NCBI GenBank assembly: GCA_017446265.1
Contig: JAFSRD010000027.1
Span: forward strand, 1 to 64,000
Reading direction: 5' to 3'
Source of the DNA: Treponema sp.
Lineage (GTDB): Bacteria; Spirochaetota; Spirochaetia; Treponematales; Treponemataceae
Length of the DNA: 64,000 nt
Below, piece by piece: positions 1-7,128 of the stretch. Each line of letters opens with the position of its first letter. Within the stretch, counting starts at the first letter, position 1. The notes under the pieces are model-generated. The model searched no databases and had not been told where the DNA came from. It saw only the letters and a program-made list of their open reading frames with translations. The position numbers and the translations under genes were made by a program.

Positions 1-189
1 TGAGTGCCGTTAAAGCGGCACTCAAACAGTCGCCCTGAAAAGAAAGAAATCTTGTGCCACAAGGACTTTTACGAAATTGTGGTCAAAGGAGAAAACACTG
101 ATTAACTCGCATTCGAGTTAATCAGTGTTTTCTTGAGCGTGATGCCGTTGAAACGGCAACACACTTAAGGAAGTCGCCCCGAAAGAAAA
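1..189. repeat. Hairpin-rich lead-in with two imperfect repeat copies
   Basis: Three hairpins lie in 160 bases. Bases 1-9 pair with 16-24 (TGAGTGCCG/CGGCACTCA). Bases 91-109 pair perfectly with 114-132 (19 bp, 4-base loop). Bases 143-149 pair with 152-158 (TGCCGTT/AACGGCA). The first and third hairpins are each followed by an AGTCGCCC[CT]GAAA-like string, so the block looks like two diverged copies of one element. No long open frame starts here. It could be a remnant small RNA, terminators of a lost neighbour, or an extragenic palindromic element; the sequence does not decide. Confidence 0.55.
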
Positions 190-861
190 ATGGAAGACAA
201 GCAGCGTGATTACAATCTTCTTTCTGAAATAAAGGCCTCAAATTATGGTGTCGAGTTTATTCCATTTTACCGCGACCGCTATCGTGATATTGCGAACATT
301 AAAATCGATGAAGCAAAGAACAAGGTTGAAAAGCAGTCAGAAAAACTTCGTGATGTCTTTCTCCATGATTTTGTTGCAGAACTGAAACGTATTCCTTTTG
401 GTCGGGATATTTATCAGTTCAAGATGGAAGAAAAATCTGACTGCCAGATTTTCTTTACTATTTGCAAGAATCTTGAACTCTATTCGAAAAGCCCTGATTT
501 GTTTACCGAGTGCACGGTGAGCGATGAAAAGTTTGCAGATGACGTGCAGTCTTTCTTAAATAAAATTCTTGATACGGAGCAGGAAGAGGATTATTCAGAT
601 TACCGAAACTATTTTACTTATGATATGACTATCCGAAGCCACATTGGAGATGAAGAATCTGAAATGGATTTATCTAAAAAACAAGGTTCTGCTTCTGGTG
701 GCGAAAAACAGACTCCTTGCTTTATCGTGTTTGCAGCCAGTCTCATGCAGTTTTATCCCAAAGATATATGCTGTGCCCGCATCGCATTCATAAGCATTGG
801 CCAGCACATTGACAACACGGTTTCACTCTACATTCAGGAAAAACACACAAAGCCTGTGTAA
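190..861 (+). pseudogene. Wadjet JetC-like SMC ATPase, C-terminal remnant
   Basis: The 223-residue frame matches my memory of the C-terminal head of JetC/MksF-type SMC-like ATPases: a coiled-coil-like Lys/Glu-rich start, a YSDYRNYFTYDM segment, then the ABC signature-type SGGEKQTP followed by an AASLMQ helix. The family then continues with a strand and a Walker B block (FDEAF...). Here homology stops after ARIAFI and an unrelated tail follows. Family proteins also have extra residues between the AELKR and PFGRDIY segments, so there is probably an internal deletion too. The N-terminal Walker A and arms are absent. No Shine-Dalgarno precedes the ATG. I infer a dead fragment of a plasmid-defence system; no JetA, B or D partner is visible. 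Confidence 0.7.
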
Positions 862-896
862 GGATTTAGAAAATAGAGAAAAACTGTGTGTTTTTC
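838..896. terminator. Inverted repeat at end of JetC remnant
   Basis: A perfect 12-bp inverted repeat (838-849 GAAAAACACACA with 885-896) spans the stop codon of the remnant. The 35-base loop is long and the right arm carries the T run. It may act as a terminator, or mark the junction of the truncation. Confidence 0.4.
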
Positions 897-1033
897 TTTG
901 GGAAAGACCGGAAAAAATTGTCGCTATTTTATACTATCTCTAGGATAAAATGTATAATCTATATTTAAGGCATGTCGATTTCTCTTATAGAAAGATTTTA
1001 CCTTTTATATTATACTGAAATTGAGGCGCTTTT

Positions 1034-1993
1034 ATGGCAACGGCAGATCAGGTTAAAAGTCTTATAAAGGCTTTTTGCGATAATGACAAAGAAAAATTTA
1101 AGACAGTCTCTTTGCAAATTGCAGCTTATGAAGCTATGCATGGTCATGAAGCTGTTGCCAGAGATATTAAAAAACTCTTAGATAGTGTTGGGCGATATAA
1201 TTCTCTCCTAAAGATTAACAATCAGAACCAAATGCTTGAGAGTTTGTTGCCAACTAATAGATTGAAAGATTTGGTTGTATCAGCAGAAGTAAAAGACAAA
1301 CTTGAAAGAATAATCAACGAATATCGTAATCGTAATAAGCTTGCAAAATTTGGTTTATGCAATAGAAGAAGAATTTTACTTGAAGGAAAATCTGGTACGG
1401 GAAAAACTTTTACTGCTTCGGTAATAGCTGGAGAGTTGGACTTGCCTTTATATATTATCCAGATGGATAAAATTATAACCAAGTTCATGGGAGAAACAAG
1501 CGTAAAGCTCCGCCAGATTTTTGATGAGATTATGAATTCTCAGGGAGTTTATCTTTTTGATGAATTTGATGCTTTAGGAGCTGACCGAAATTTTGATAAT
1601 GAAGTAGGAGAAGCTCGCAGAATACTAAATTCGTTCTTACAATTTGTTGAACAGGATTTTTCTGACAGTATCGTTATTGCAGCTACCAATAATCAAAAAC
1701 TGCTCGACCAGGCTTTGTTCAGAAGATTTGATGATGTTTTGCATTATGGCTTACCAGATGAAGAACAGATAAAAAAGATTTTTGATATAACACTTAAAGA
1801 TTACTCAGATTCATTCCTCTATACAGAAAGTTTAATTTCTACTGCAAAGGGATTGTGCCATGCAGAAATTATTAATGCATGCAATGATGCTGTAAAGGAA
1901 TCTATTCTTACTGATAAAGAATTAACTGAACAATCTGTTATGGGCCATCTTAATGAGCGTTCGGATATTTATGTCTCTGTAAAGGGGGCATAA
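1034..1993 (+). CDS. AAA+ ATPase, small, defence-type
   Basis: This intact 319-residue AAA+ ATPase has Walker A GKSGTGKT (118-125), Walker B YLFDE (173-177), sensor-1 asparagines in AATNN (near 219) and paired arginine-finger candidates RR (230-231). The first 100 residues are a helical substrate or adaptor region. A GAGG ribosome site lies 8 bases before the ATG, with a TATAAT at 953-958. The central region resembles ATPases that, as I recall, are encoded just upstream of subtilisin-like S8 proteases. The next gene here begins MENILLK, as such proteases often do, but ends after 14 codons. The ATPase therefore appears to be an orphan. Substrate and role are inferred; the ATPase fold is clear. 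Confidence 0.8.
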   Translation: MATADQVKSLIKAFCDNDKEKFKTVSLQIAAYEAMHGHEAVARDIKKLLDSVGRYNSLLKINNQNQMLESLLPTNRLKDLVVSAEVKDKLERIINEYRNRNKLAKFGLCNRRRILLEGKSGTGKTFTASVIAGELDLPLYIIQMDKIITKFMGETSVKLRQIFDEIMNSQGVYLFDEFDALGADRNFDNEVGEARRILNSFLQFVEQDFSDSIVIAATNNQKLLDQALFRRFDDVLHYGLPDEEQIKKIFDITLKDYSDSFLYTESLISTAKGLCHAEIINACNDAVKESILTDKELTEQSVMGHLNERSDIYVSVKGA

Positions 1994-1998
1994 ATTAA

Positions 1999-2043
1999 AT
2001 GGAAAATATACTTTTAAAAAATGTTGCTAGAGGAATGAGGTAG
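1999..2043 (+). pseudogene. Truncated start of the AAA ATPase partner gene
   Basis: A frame of 14 codons (MENILLKNVARGMR) starts 5 bases after the ATPase stop, as a co-transcribed partner would, and ends at TAG 2041-2043. The stop lies inside a 31-bp duplicated segment that belongs to the following antitoxin. The most economical reading is that a larger partner gene (possibly an S8 subtilase) was deleted and its 5' end joined to the toxin-antitoxin module. So short a fragment cannot prove identity. Confidence 0.35.
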
Positions 2044-2092
2044 CAAAATGTATGCCACTACAGGAATGAGGTAGCAAAATGTACGCCACTAC
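2031..2092 (+). repeat. 31-bp tandem duplication over the antitoxin start
   Basis: Bases 2031-2061 and 2062-2092 are the same 31-bp unit with one mismatch. Each unit carries a GGAATGAGG ribosome-site-like stretch and an ATG-TA[TC]-GCC start. The first copy's frame runs MYATTGMR then stops, so only the second copy gives the full antitoxin. It is an upstream mini-frame that may dampen translation, or a scar of the deletion joining this module to the ATPase gene. Confidence 0.85.
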
Positions 2093-2282
2093 AGGAATAA
2101 TTCAAGGTAATGCAGTTCTGACAGATGATAGTTCTCTTGAACGCTACAATGGACGAAAAGTCGTTATAACTGTTTTAGAAGATGAGAAAAACTTTGCCAC
2201 GCTGCAAGATGAAAAACTGTTTGAGTATTCTGACTCCCTCATATCCCAAAACATGGAAGCCTACAAGGAACTTGCAAAGTGA
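2079..2282 (+). CDS. Type II antitoxin, partner of Doc
   Basis: This 67-residue protein begins MYATTGIIQGN and contains a YNGRKVVITVL segment. This is a small AbrB/Phd-like antitoxin layout seen ahead of Doc toxins in many bacteria. The acidic C-terminal half should be the toxin-binding tail. The ATG at 2079 has GGAATGAGG 7-15 bases upstream. Its stop overlaps the GTG of the next gene (GTGA), so the two are translationally coupled. It would neutralise the Doc kinase and autoregulate the operon. The partner toxin is truncated, so the antitoxin may be a leftover. Confidence 0.65.
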   Translation: MYATTGIIQGNAVLTDDSSLERYNGRKVVITVLEDEKNFATLQDEKLFEYSDSLISQNMEAYKELAK

Positions 2283-2599
2283 TTTTCTTTGGCTTTGAGC
2301 AGGTAATAAAACTTCACAGTTTGCTTATTGCAAAAACAGGCGGGATGTACGGACTTCGCGACGCAAATCTTTTGGATTCTACCTTGAAGTCTCCGTTTCA
2401 GACTTTTGGCGGAAACGAATTATATCCCGACATTTTTGACAAGGCTGCACAACTATGCTTCTCTCTCATAAAAGATCATCCCTTTGCGGATGGAAACAAG
2501 AGAATTGGAATTCACCTTACCCTATTGTTTTTGAAAATAAACGGTAAAAATATAGAATATTTCCAAATTATGCTCGTTTTGTATCTTTGTCAGAAATAA
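2279..2599 (+). pseudogene. doc: Doc/Fic-family toxin with replaced C-terminus
   Basis: Doc toxins phosphorylate and inactivate elongation factor Tu through a Fic fold. Here the core is intact for about 94 residues: GGMYGLRD near 21-28 and the Fic motif HPFADGNKR at 67-75. Translation starts at GTG overlapping the antitoxin stop. After NGKNIEY the sequence leaves the family, and the remaining dozen codons read out of frame through a fragment of hsdM. Doc proteins usually have about 125 residues, so the last helices are missing. I infer a recombination junction near 2555-2562 and a probably inactive toxin, though the catalytic motif survives. Confidence 0.7.
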
Positions 2600-2871
2600 A
2601 AGCAAATGATTATAATCTTAACATTCCTCGTTATATAGCCGCTATTGATCGGGAAATCAAACAGAATATTTCTGCACACCTTAATTGAAAATAAGTGGTT
2701 CGTAACACTTGCAGAAAATATGATTGCTGAATTACAGAATGTTGTTCAAAAGATTGTAACGGAAGTAACAGACTTACAGGAAAGGTATGAATGTACGTTG
2801 GATGAATTGGAGTCCAACTGTGTAATACCTTGTCCAAAAAAGTTGCAGGGTATTTGAAAGAACTGGGGTAG
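2560..2871 (+). pseudogene. hsdM: Type I restriction HsdM, degraded C-terminal remnant
   Basis: The frame starting at base 2560 reads NYARFVSLSEIKANDYNLNI then PRYIAAID and stops at 2686-2688. This block is characteristic of the C-terminal part of type I methyltransferase subunits. A second frame (about 2690-2830) reads a coiled-coil-like stretch with LQERYECTLDELES. A third frame ends KKVAGYLKELG at TAG 2869-2871, again like an HsdM C-terminus. The gene is thus broken by at least one stop and one frameshift, and its catalytic N-terminal part is missing. No hsdS or hsdR follows. Confidence 0.65.
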
Positions 2872-3044
2872 GTTGGTGGAAAATGATAAAGCATTGCAGT
2901 GTCGAAAGTAAAGTGAAAATAGGTAGCAACTTTCTATGATAAAAAGTGTCACTTTTCAGCGTCCGCCTTTGTCAGCACCAACGCAAAGGATATATCTTTT
3001 TGCCTGCATTATAGATTTTAGGCATCTGCAATAAACAATACTCC

Positions 3045-3073
3045 TTGTCCGTTTACTTTCCTTTTGCTATACT
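3045..3073 (+). promoter_or_regulatory. Promoter of CoA-binding gene, leaderless spacing
   Basis: TTGTCC (3045-3050), 17 bases, TATACT (3068-3073) preceded by an extended TG. The ATG at 3080 is only 6 bases beyond the -10 and has no ribosome-binding sequence, so the transcript would start at or next to the start codon. Between 2872 and 3044 I see no gene. Confidence 0.55.
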
Positions 3074-3079
3074 TCCTAC

Positions 3080-3445
3080 ATGGACTTAAAAGAAATAATG
3101 AATCAGCAGGTGTTTGCTGTAGCAGGCGACACGCTCAATGAAGCAAAGTATGCGTACAAAATTAAGCACGGACTTTTGGAACAAGGCTACACGGTCTATG
3201 CAATCGGAAAAGAGCTAAAAACTTTCAACGATGCTCCCGTGGAAATTGACATTATCGACCTCTGCATAAATCCAGTGAAAGGTCTTGCACTCATCAAAGA
3301 ATGTAAAAAAGACTTCAAGTGCATTGTAATTCAACCTGGCGCAGAAAGCGAAGAGCTCCTTGCATATCTTGACGAGACGGGAAAGCCATACATTCAAGGC
3401 TGCGTACTTGTGGGATTGAATTTGTATGGAAAAGGGAAGAAGTAG
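3080..3445 (+). CDS. CoA-binding (YccU-like) protein
   Basis: A 121-residue single-domain protein of the CoA_binding Rossmann fold (YccU family). N-terminal beta-alpha units (VFAVAGDTLNEAKYAYKI) precede a GYTVYAIG strand and the conserved C-terminal part with KCIVIQPGAESEELL and YIQGCVLVGL. Family members bind CoA or nucleotides; no reaction is established. The gene stands alone, with defence remnants upstream and a strong promoter for the next gene downstream. It is the first ordinary chromosomal gene after the A+T-rich accessory block. Confidence 0.8.
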   Translation: MDLKEIMNQQVFAVAGDTLNEAKYAYKIKHGLLEQGYTVYAIGKELKTFNDAPVEIDIIDLCINPVKGLALIKECKKDFKCIVIQPGAESEELLAYLDETGKPYIQGCVLVGLNLYGKGKK

Positions 3446-3467
3446 CGTTTCAGGTTTAATAATATTC

Positions 3468-3495
3468 TTGACAAAATATTTCGTAAATGCATAAT
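3468..3495 (+). promoter_or_regulatory. Promoter of flavocytochrome-like gene
   Basis: TTGACA (3468-3473), 16 bases, CATAAT (3490-3495), leaving an untranslated leader of about 100 bases before an AAGGAGG ribosome site and the ATG at 3603. Confidence 0.6.
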
Positions 3496-3602
3496 AAAAA
3501 GAAAAAAAACGTAATGCACAATTATTACACACACGTATCCATTCAAGAGAGTTAAAACGAGGAGAGACAAAACGCGTAAAAAATTTCATTAAGGAGGCAT
3601 AT

Positions 3603-5867
3603 ATGAAATTTTTGGATAACCGCTTTTTGTCAAAAATTGCGATTTTATCTGTCTGTTTAGGCGTGATTCTCATGGTTGTTGGATGCAGCAATAGCGGAGC
3701 TAAAAACATCAAATGGGATTATCAAGCTGATGTTGTTATCGTTGGAGCAGGTGGCGCAGGATTGCCTGCCGGCTTGAAAGCGTTGGAAGACGGCGCATCT
3801 GTGCTGTTCGTTGAAACGAACTGGGATGTTGGCGGTCATGCGGCGGTGAGCGAAGGTCAGTTGCATTCAGGCGGCAGTACTGTTTCCCAACAAGAATGGG
3901 GAATCGATGACTCTGCTGATTTGTATTATTTTGATCATACACGTGGCGGTGCGCCCGATGCCCGTTACAATGACCGTGCGTATACCCGCTCCATTGCCAA
4001 CAGCATGGCAGAAAGCTACAATTTCATTTTGCAAAATGGTGTAAAAGTGCTTGACATTGAGCCTATGGTTCGAAGCTATTACCGAGATGGCGGCACTGAT
4101 CCTGACAGCGTAGGGCGTATGACATATGCAGACAGCGCAGAGTGGGTGAACGAATATACAGGTACTACTGCTGCTGGCGTCGCGGTAACACGCCCGCTTG
4201 AAAAATCACTTCGAGAAAAAGGCGCAAAATTCCTCCTCAACTACCACATGGATAAAATCTATCGCGAAGATGTCCTTTCGGGAAAAGTTTTGGGCGTGCA
4301 AGCAAGTTATACGCCGCATGTGTTGCCAGGCGAAACAAAACCTTTAACAAGCCTTATGTCTGAAGGAAATATTGAAAGCACCAAGCAGATGCTGAATATC
4401 AAAGCAAACAAAGGTGTTATCATTGCAACAGGCGGTTCCACTGGGAATGTAGCGTTCCGTACAATGTTTGATGCGCGGCTTGGTCCCGAATATGACGGGC
4501 TTGGCGGCATGCCGTTTTCAGACCAAGATGCGTCAGGCGAAATCGCTGCCATGGAGATAGGCGCGGCGCTTGCATCTTTGTCATCGTATCAGATGTTGGA
4601 AGGCGGCGCTCAGATGAAAGCTCCGAGCCGCATCGGATGCCAATATGGATACGGCAGAGGATTTATGCGAGACAGCAAAATCTGGGCGTTGTCGAGAGCT
4701 ACAGGAATTGAAATGGATTACGGCAGCATGATTATTGTCAATATGCTTGGCGCGAGGTTTGGCAACGAAGATGATTACGGCGGAGTTTTTCCTGGCGTTG
4801 CATATCAAGAGTTTCTTAATAATGCAGCAAGCAGTGTGTTCATAGATCCCGATGGAGACGGCAACGCCGAATGCTATGGCGGTCCTATATGGGCGATTGT
4901 TGATGAAGCGGCAGCGAAGCGCAACGACTGGGTTATGGAGCAGGGCGTACTTGATTTTGATAGCGGCTATGCCTTTAAAGCAGACACATTGGAAGAGCTC
5001 GCCCAGAAAGTGGTTAATAAATATTACGAGCACATAAAGATGGATCCAAAGACGCTCGTGGACACTGTTGCCCGCTACAACAATTTTGTTGCAGTGGGTA
5101 AAGATGGCGACTGGGGCAAAAAATCTTTGGAGCATCCTATTAAGACGGGTCCGTTCTATGCGTTGTGGGCTGTGTCGAATATACACGACACGCTTGCAGG
5201 TTTGCGCGTTGACGAGAACATGCAGGTTGTAGACTTGCGTGGCAAGTTGATTCCTAACTTGTTCTGTGCAGGAGAAGCGAGCGGCGGCATGCGTGTGCAT
5301 GGACTTGGACGCGTCATTACGAGCGGCTACATTGCGGGGCGTGCGGCAGTTTCCGTAGACAAAGATGGATTTGCAACTGCAAAGACATCGCTCGACAAAA
5401 TGTATGCAGGTAGCGAAACGAACGACATGACAAAGACCGACAAAGCTGCATACTACTCACAGCGCGGCTCAACGATGATGACTAAAACGCATTCTGAAAA
5501 AGAAGCGGAACTTGCAGCGATTGCGTCTGGCAGAGCGACAGCTGCAACAGGAAGTTCTTTTATGAGCTATACGAGCGCAGTTACGACGACAGCTTCTGGC
5601 AACATGTTTGTGGGCGCATCCGATAAAGGTATGGGCGGCACGATTCGCTTGCAAATCACTGTTGAAAACGGCAAAATAACTGCTATCAAAATAATCAAGC
5701 ATAACGAAACGCCAGGCATCGGTCCTGAGGCGATGGAAAAGCTTACAGCGCAGGCGCTTCAAAAACAGAGCGCAGAGCTTGACGTTGTTTCTGGTGCAAC
5801 TATGACATCAAATGCTTTTATGGAAGCGCTTGCACTTGCTCTGAAAAAAGCTAATGGGAACCGTTAA
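3603..5867 (+). CDS. Flavocytochrome c-type FAD/FMN reductase, lipoprotein
   Basis: This 754-residue exported reductase belongs to the fumarate/urocanate reductase superfamily. A lipoprotein signal ends at Cys28 (MVVGC). The FAD Rossmann motif VVIVGAGGAG covers 44-53, and the FAD_binding_2 core fills roughly 40-590. A C-terminal FMN_bind domain (about 655-750) ends with SGATMTS (730-736), the motif to which ApbE-type flavin transferases attach FMN through a threonine phosphodiester. No haem CxxCH motif is present, so electrons probably reach FMN from membrane carriers. By family it reduces an unsaturated carboxylate outside the cytoplasm, such as urocanate or fumarate; the substrate cannot be read from sequence. 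The gene is monocistronic, with its own promoter and a downstream terminator. Confidence 0.85.
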   Translation: MKFLDNRFLSKIAILSVCLGVILMVVGCSNSGAKNIKWDYQADVVIVGAGGAGLPAGLKALEDGASVLFVETNWDVGGHAAVSEGQLHSGGSTVSQQEWGIDDSADLYYFDHTRGGAPDARYNDRAYTRSIANSMAESYNFILQNGVKVLDIEPMVRSYYRDGGTDPDSVGRMTYADSAEWVNEYTGTTAAGVAVTRPLEKSLREKGAKFLLNYHMDKIYREDVLSGKVLGVQASYTPHVLPGETKPLTSLMSEGNIESTKQMLNIKANKGVIIATGGSTGNVAFRTMFDARLGPEYDGLGGMPFSDQDASGEIAAMEIGAALASLSSYQMLEGGAQMKAPSRIGCQYGYGRGFMRDSKIWALSRATGIEMDYGSMIIVNMLGARFGNEDDYGGVFPGVAYQEFLNNAASSVFIDPDGDGNAECYGGPIWAIVDEAAAKRNDWVMEQGVLDFDSGYAFKADTLEELAQKVVNKYYEHIKMDPKTLVDTVARYNNFVAVGKDGDWGKKSLEHPIKTGPFYALWAVSNIHDTLAGLRVDENMQVVDLRGKLIPNLFCAGEASGGMRVHGLGRVITSGYIAGRAAVSVDKDGFATAKTSLDKMYAGSETNDMTKTDKAAYYSQRGSTMMTKTHSEKEAELAAIASGRATAATGSSFMSYTSAVTTTASGNMFVGASDKGMGGTIRLQITVENGKITAIKIIKHNETPGIGPEAMEKLTAQALQKQSAELDVVSGATMTSNAFMEALALALKKANGNR

Positions 5868-5996
5868 AAACTTCAGTTTTTAGAGATGCCCTAATATGTA
5901 AGTTTTTTCTGTAGTTTTTTATGGGCTGCCTGAAAAGTGTCATTGTCAGGTGCAATCTGGCAATGACGGCACCACGCTTTCTGGCAGCCTTTTTCT
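5865..5996 (+). terminator. Stop-codon palindrome and two-tier terminator hairpin
   Basis: The stop codon opens a palindrome (TAAAAACTTCAGTTTTTA, 5865-5882) that recurs at 22484-22500, again at a gene end. Further on, 5924-5930 pairs with 5983-5989 (GGCTGCC/GGCAGCC), followed by a T run. Inside it a second 10-bp stem forms between TCATTGTCAG and CTGGCAATGA with one G-T pair. The outer hairpin is a good intrinsic terminator. Confidence 0.7.
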
Positions 5997-6048
5997 CTAG
6001 TGTAAAGTACTAAAAATATGCTATACTCAAATTGTACTGGAGGTGTGC

Positions 6049-7032
6049 ATGAATGTACTTGTCATCGGCGGAGCGGGATATATAGGCAGTCACGTTGTTA
6101 AAGAATTGTTAAAGCAGGGACACAGTGTAACAGTGTTCGATAATCTTTCAAGCGGGCTGCGTCAAAATCTTTTTGCAAAGGCGCAATTCATCTACGGCAA
6201 CATCCTTATTCCGCAAGATGTAGATGCCGTTTTTGCAAAAAGATTCGATGCATTTATTCATCTTGCGGCATTCAAAGCGGCAGGCGAATCTATGGTGCAG
6301 CCTGAAAAATATTCTGTCAATAACATCACAGGCACGCTCAATATCTTGAACGCAGCAGTTTTACACGACTGCAAGCACATGGTGTTCTCATCGTCTGCGG
6401 CGGTGTTTGGCGAGCCGCGGTATCTCCCGATTGACGAAGCGCATCCTAAAAATCCAGAAAACTATTACGGCTACACAAAGCTTTCAATAGAGGAGTTTAT
6501 GGCGTGGTACGAAAAGTTGCGCGGCTTGAAGTTTGCGGCACTCCGCTATTTCAACGCCGCAGGCTACGATGTAGAAGGCGAGCTTTTTGGGCTTGAACAG
6601 AATCCTGCCAACTTGCTGCCTGTCGTCATGGAAGTTGCGTGCGGCATGCGCGAGAAACTTAAAATATTTGGCAGCGATTACGACACGCGTGACGGCACAT
6701 GCATTCGTGATTACGTGCATGTTTCAGATTTGGCTGTTGCGCATGTGCGTGCGCTTGACTATATTGCCAAAAATAAAAAAAGCATTACGCTTAATCTTGG
6801 CAGTGAGACTGGCACTACAGTGAATGAGATTGTAACAGCTGCCCGCCGCATTACTGGGAAGCAGATTCCCGCAGAGCATGTCGCACGCAGGGCAGGAGAT
6901 CCCGCGTCGCTCGTAGCTTCTGCAAAGCTTGCCTATGAAGTGCTCGGTTGGAAAGCGCAATACTCCGATGTAGAGACGATTGTTAAATCTACATGGACTG
7001 CATACGAGAAAAACGCGGTACATCACACGTAA
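6049..7032 (+). CDS. galE: UDP-glucose 4-epimerase
   Basis: GalE interconverts UDP-glucose and UDP-galactose with bound NAD. The protein of 327 residues shows the N-terminal NAD motif GGAGYIG (7-13) and FDNLSSG. The serine-rich strand SSSAAVFGE and the YYGYTK active-site tyrosine/lysine pair follow, then RYFNAAG and an IRDYVHV segment, all typical of this SDR enzyme. The start is the ATG at 6049, five bases after GGAGG; an upstream in-frame GTG lies inside that ribosome site. A TATACT at 6022-6027 is the likely -10. It could feed galactose into glycolysis or supply UDP-sugars for surface glycans; no gal neighbours are present. Confidence 0.93.
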   Translation: MNVLVIGGAGYIGSHVVKELLKQGHSVTVFDNLSSGLRQNLFAKAQFIYGNILIPQDVDAVFAKRFDAFIHLAAFKAAGESMVQPEKYSVNNITGTLNILNAAVLHDCKHMVFSSSAAVFGEPRYLPIDEAHPKNPENYYGYTKLSIEEFMAWYEKLRGLKFAALRYFNAAGYDVEGELFGLEQNPANLLPVVMEVACGMREKLKIFGSDYDTRDGTCIRDYVHVSDLAVAHVRALDYIAKNKKSITLNLGSETGTTVNEIVTAARRITGKQIPAEHVARRAGDPASLVASAKLAYEVLGWKAQYSDVETIVKSTWTAYEKNAVHHT

Positions 7033-7128
7033 GAATTATTATAGAGGCATCTCAAAAAATTGTAGTGCCATAAAATGATGCTGCTGCGTCACAATGCAGT
7101 GAATATGTGGGCAGGTGGAGGTACTTGC

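Noticed and set aside
1-189. CRISPR array or type III toxin-antitoxin RNA
   Set aside because: Only two diverged repeat copies with unequal spacing, no cas genes and no recognisable ToxN downstream.
4581-5300. Long open frame on the minus strand inside the flavocytochrome-like gene
   Set aside because: It is antisense to a well-recognised enzyme, has no ribosome site or family-like sequence, and arises from the codon bias of the sense gene.
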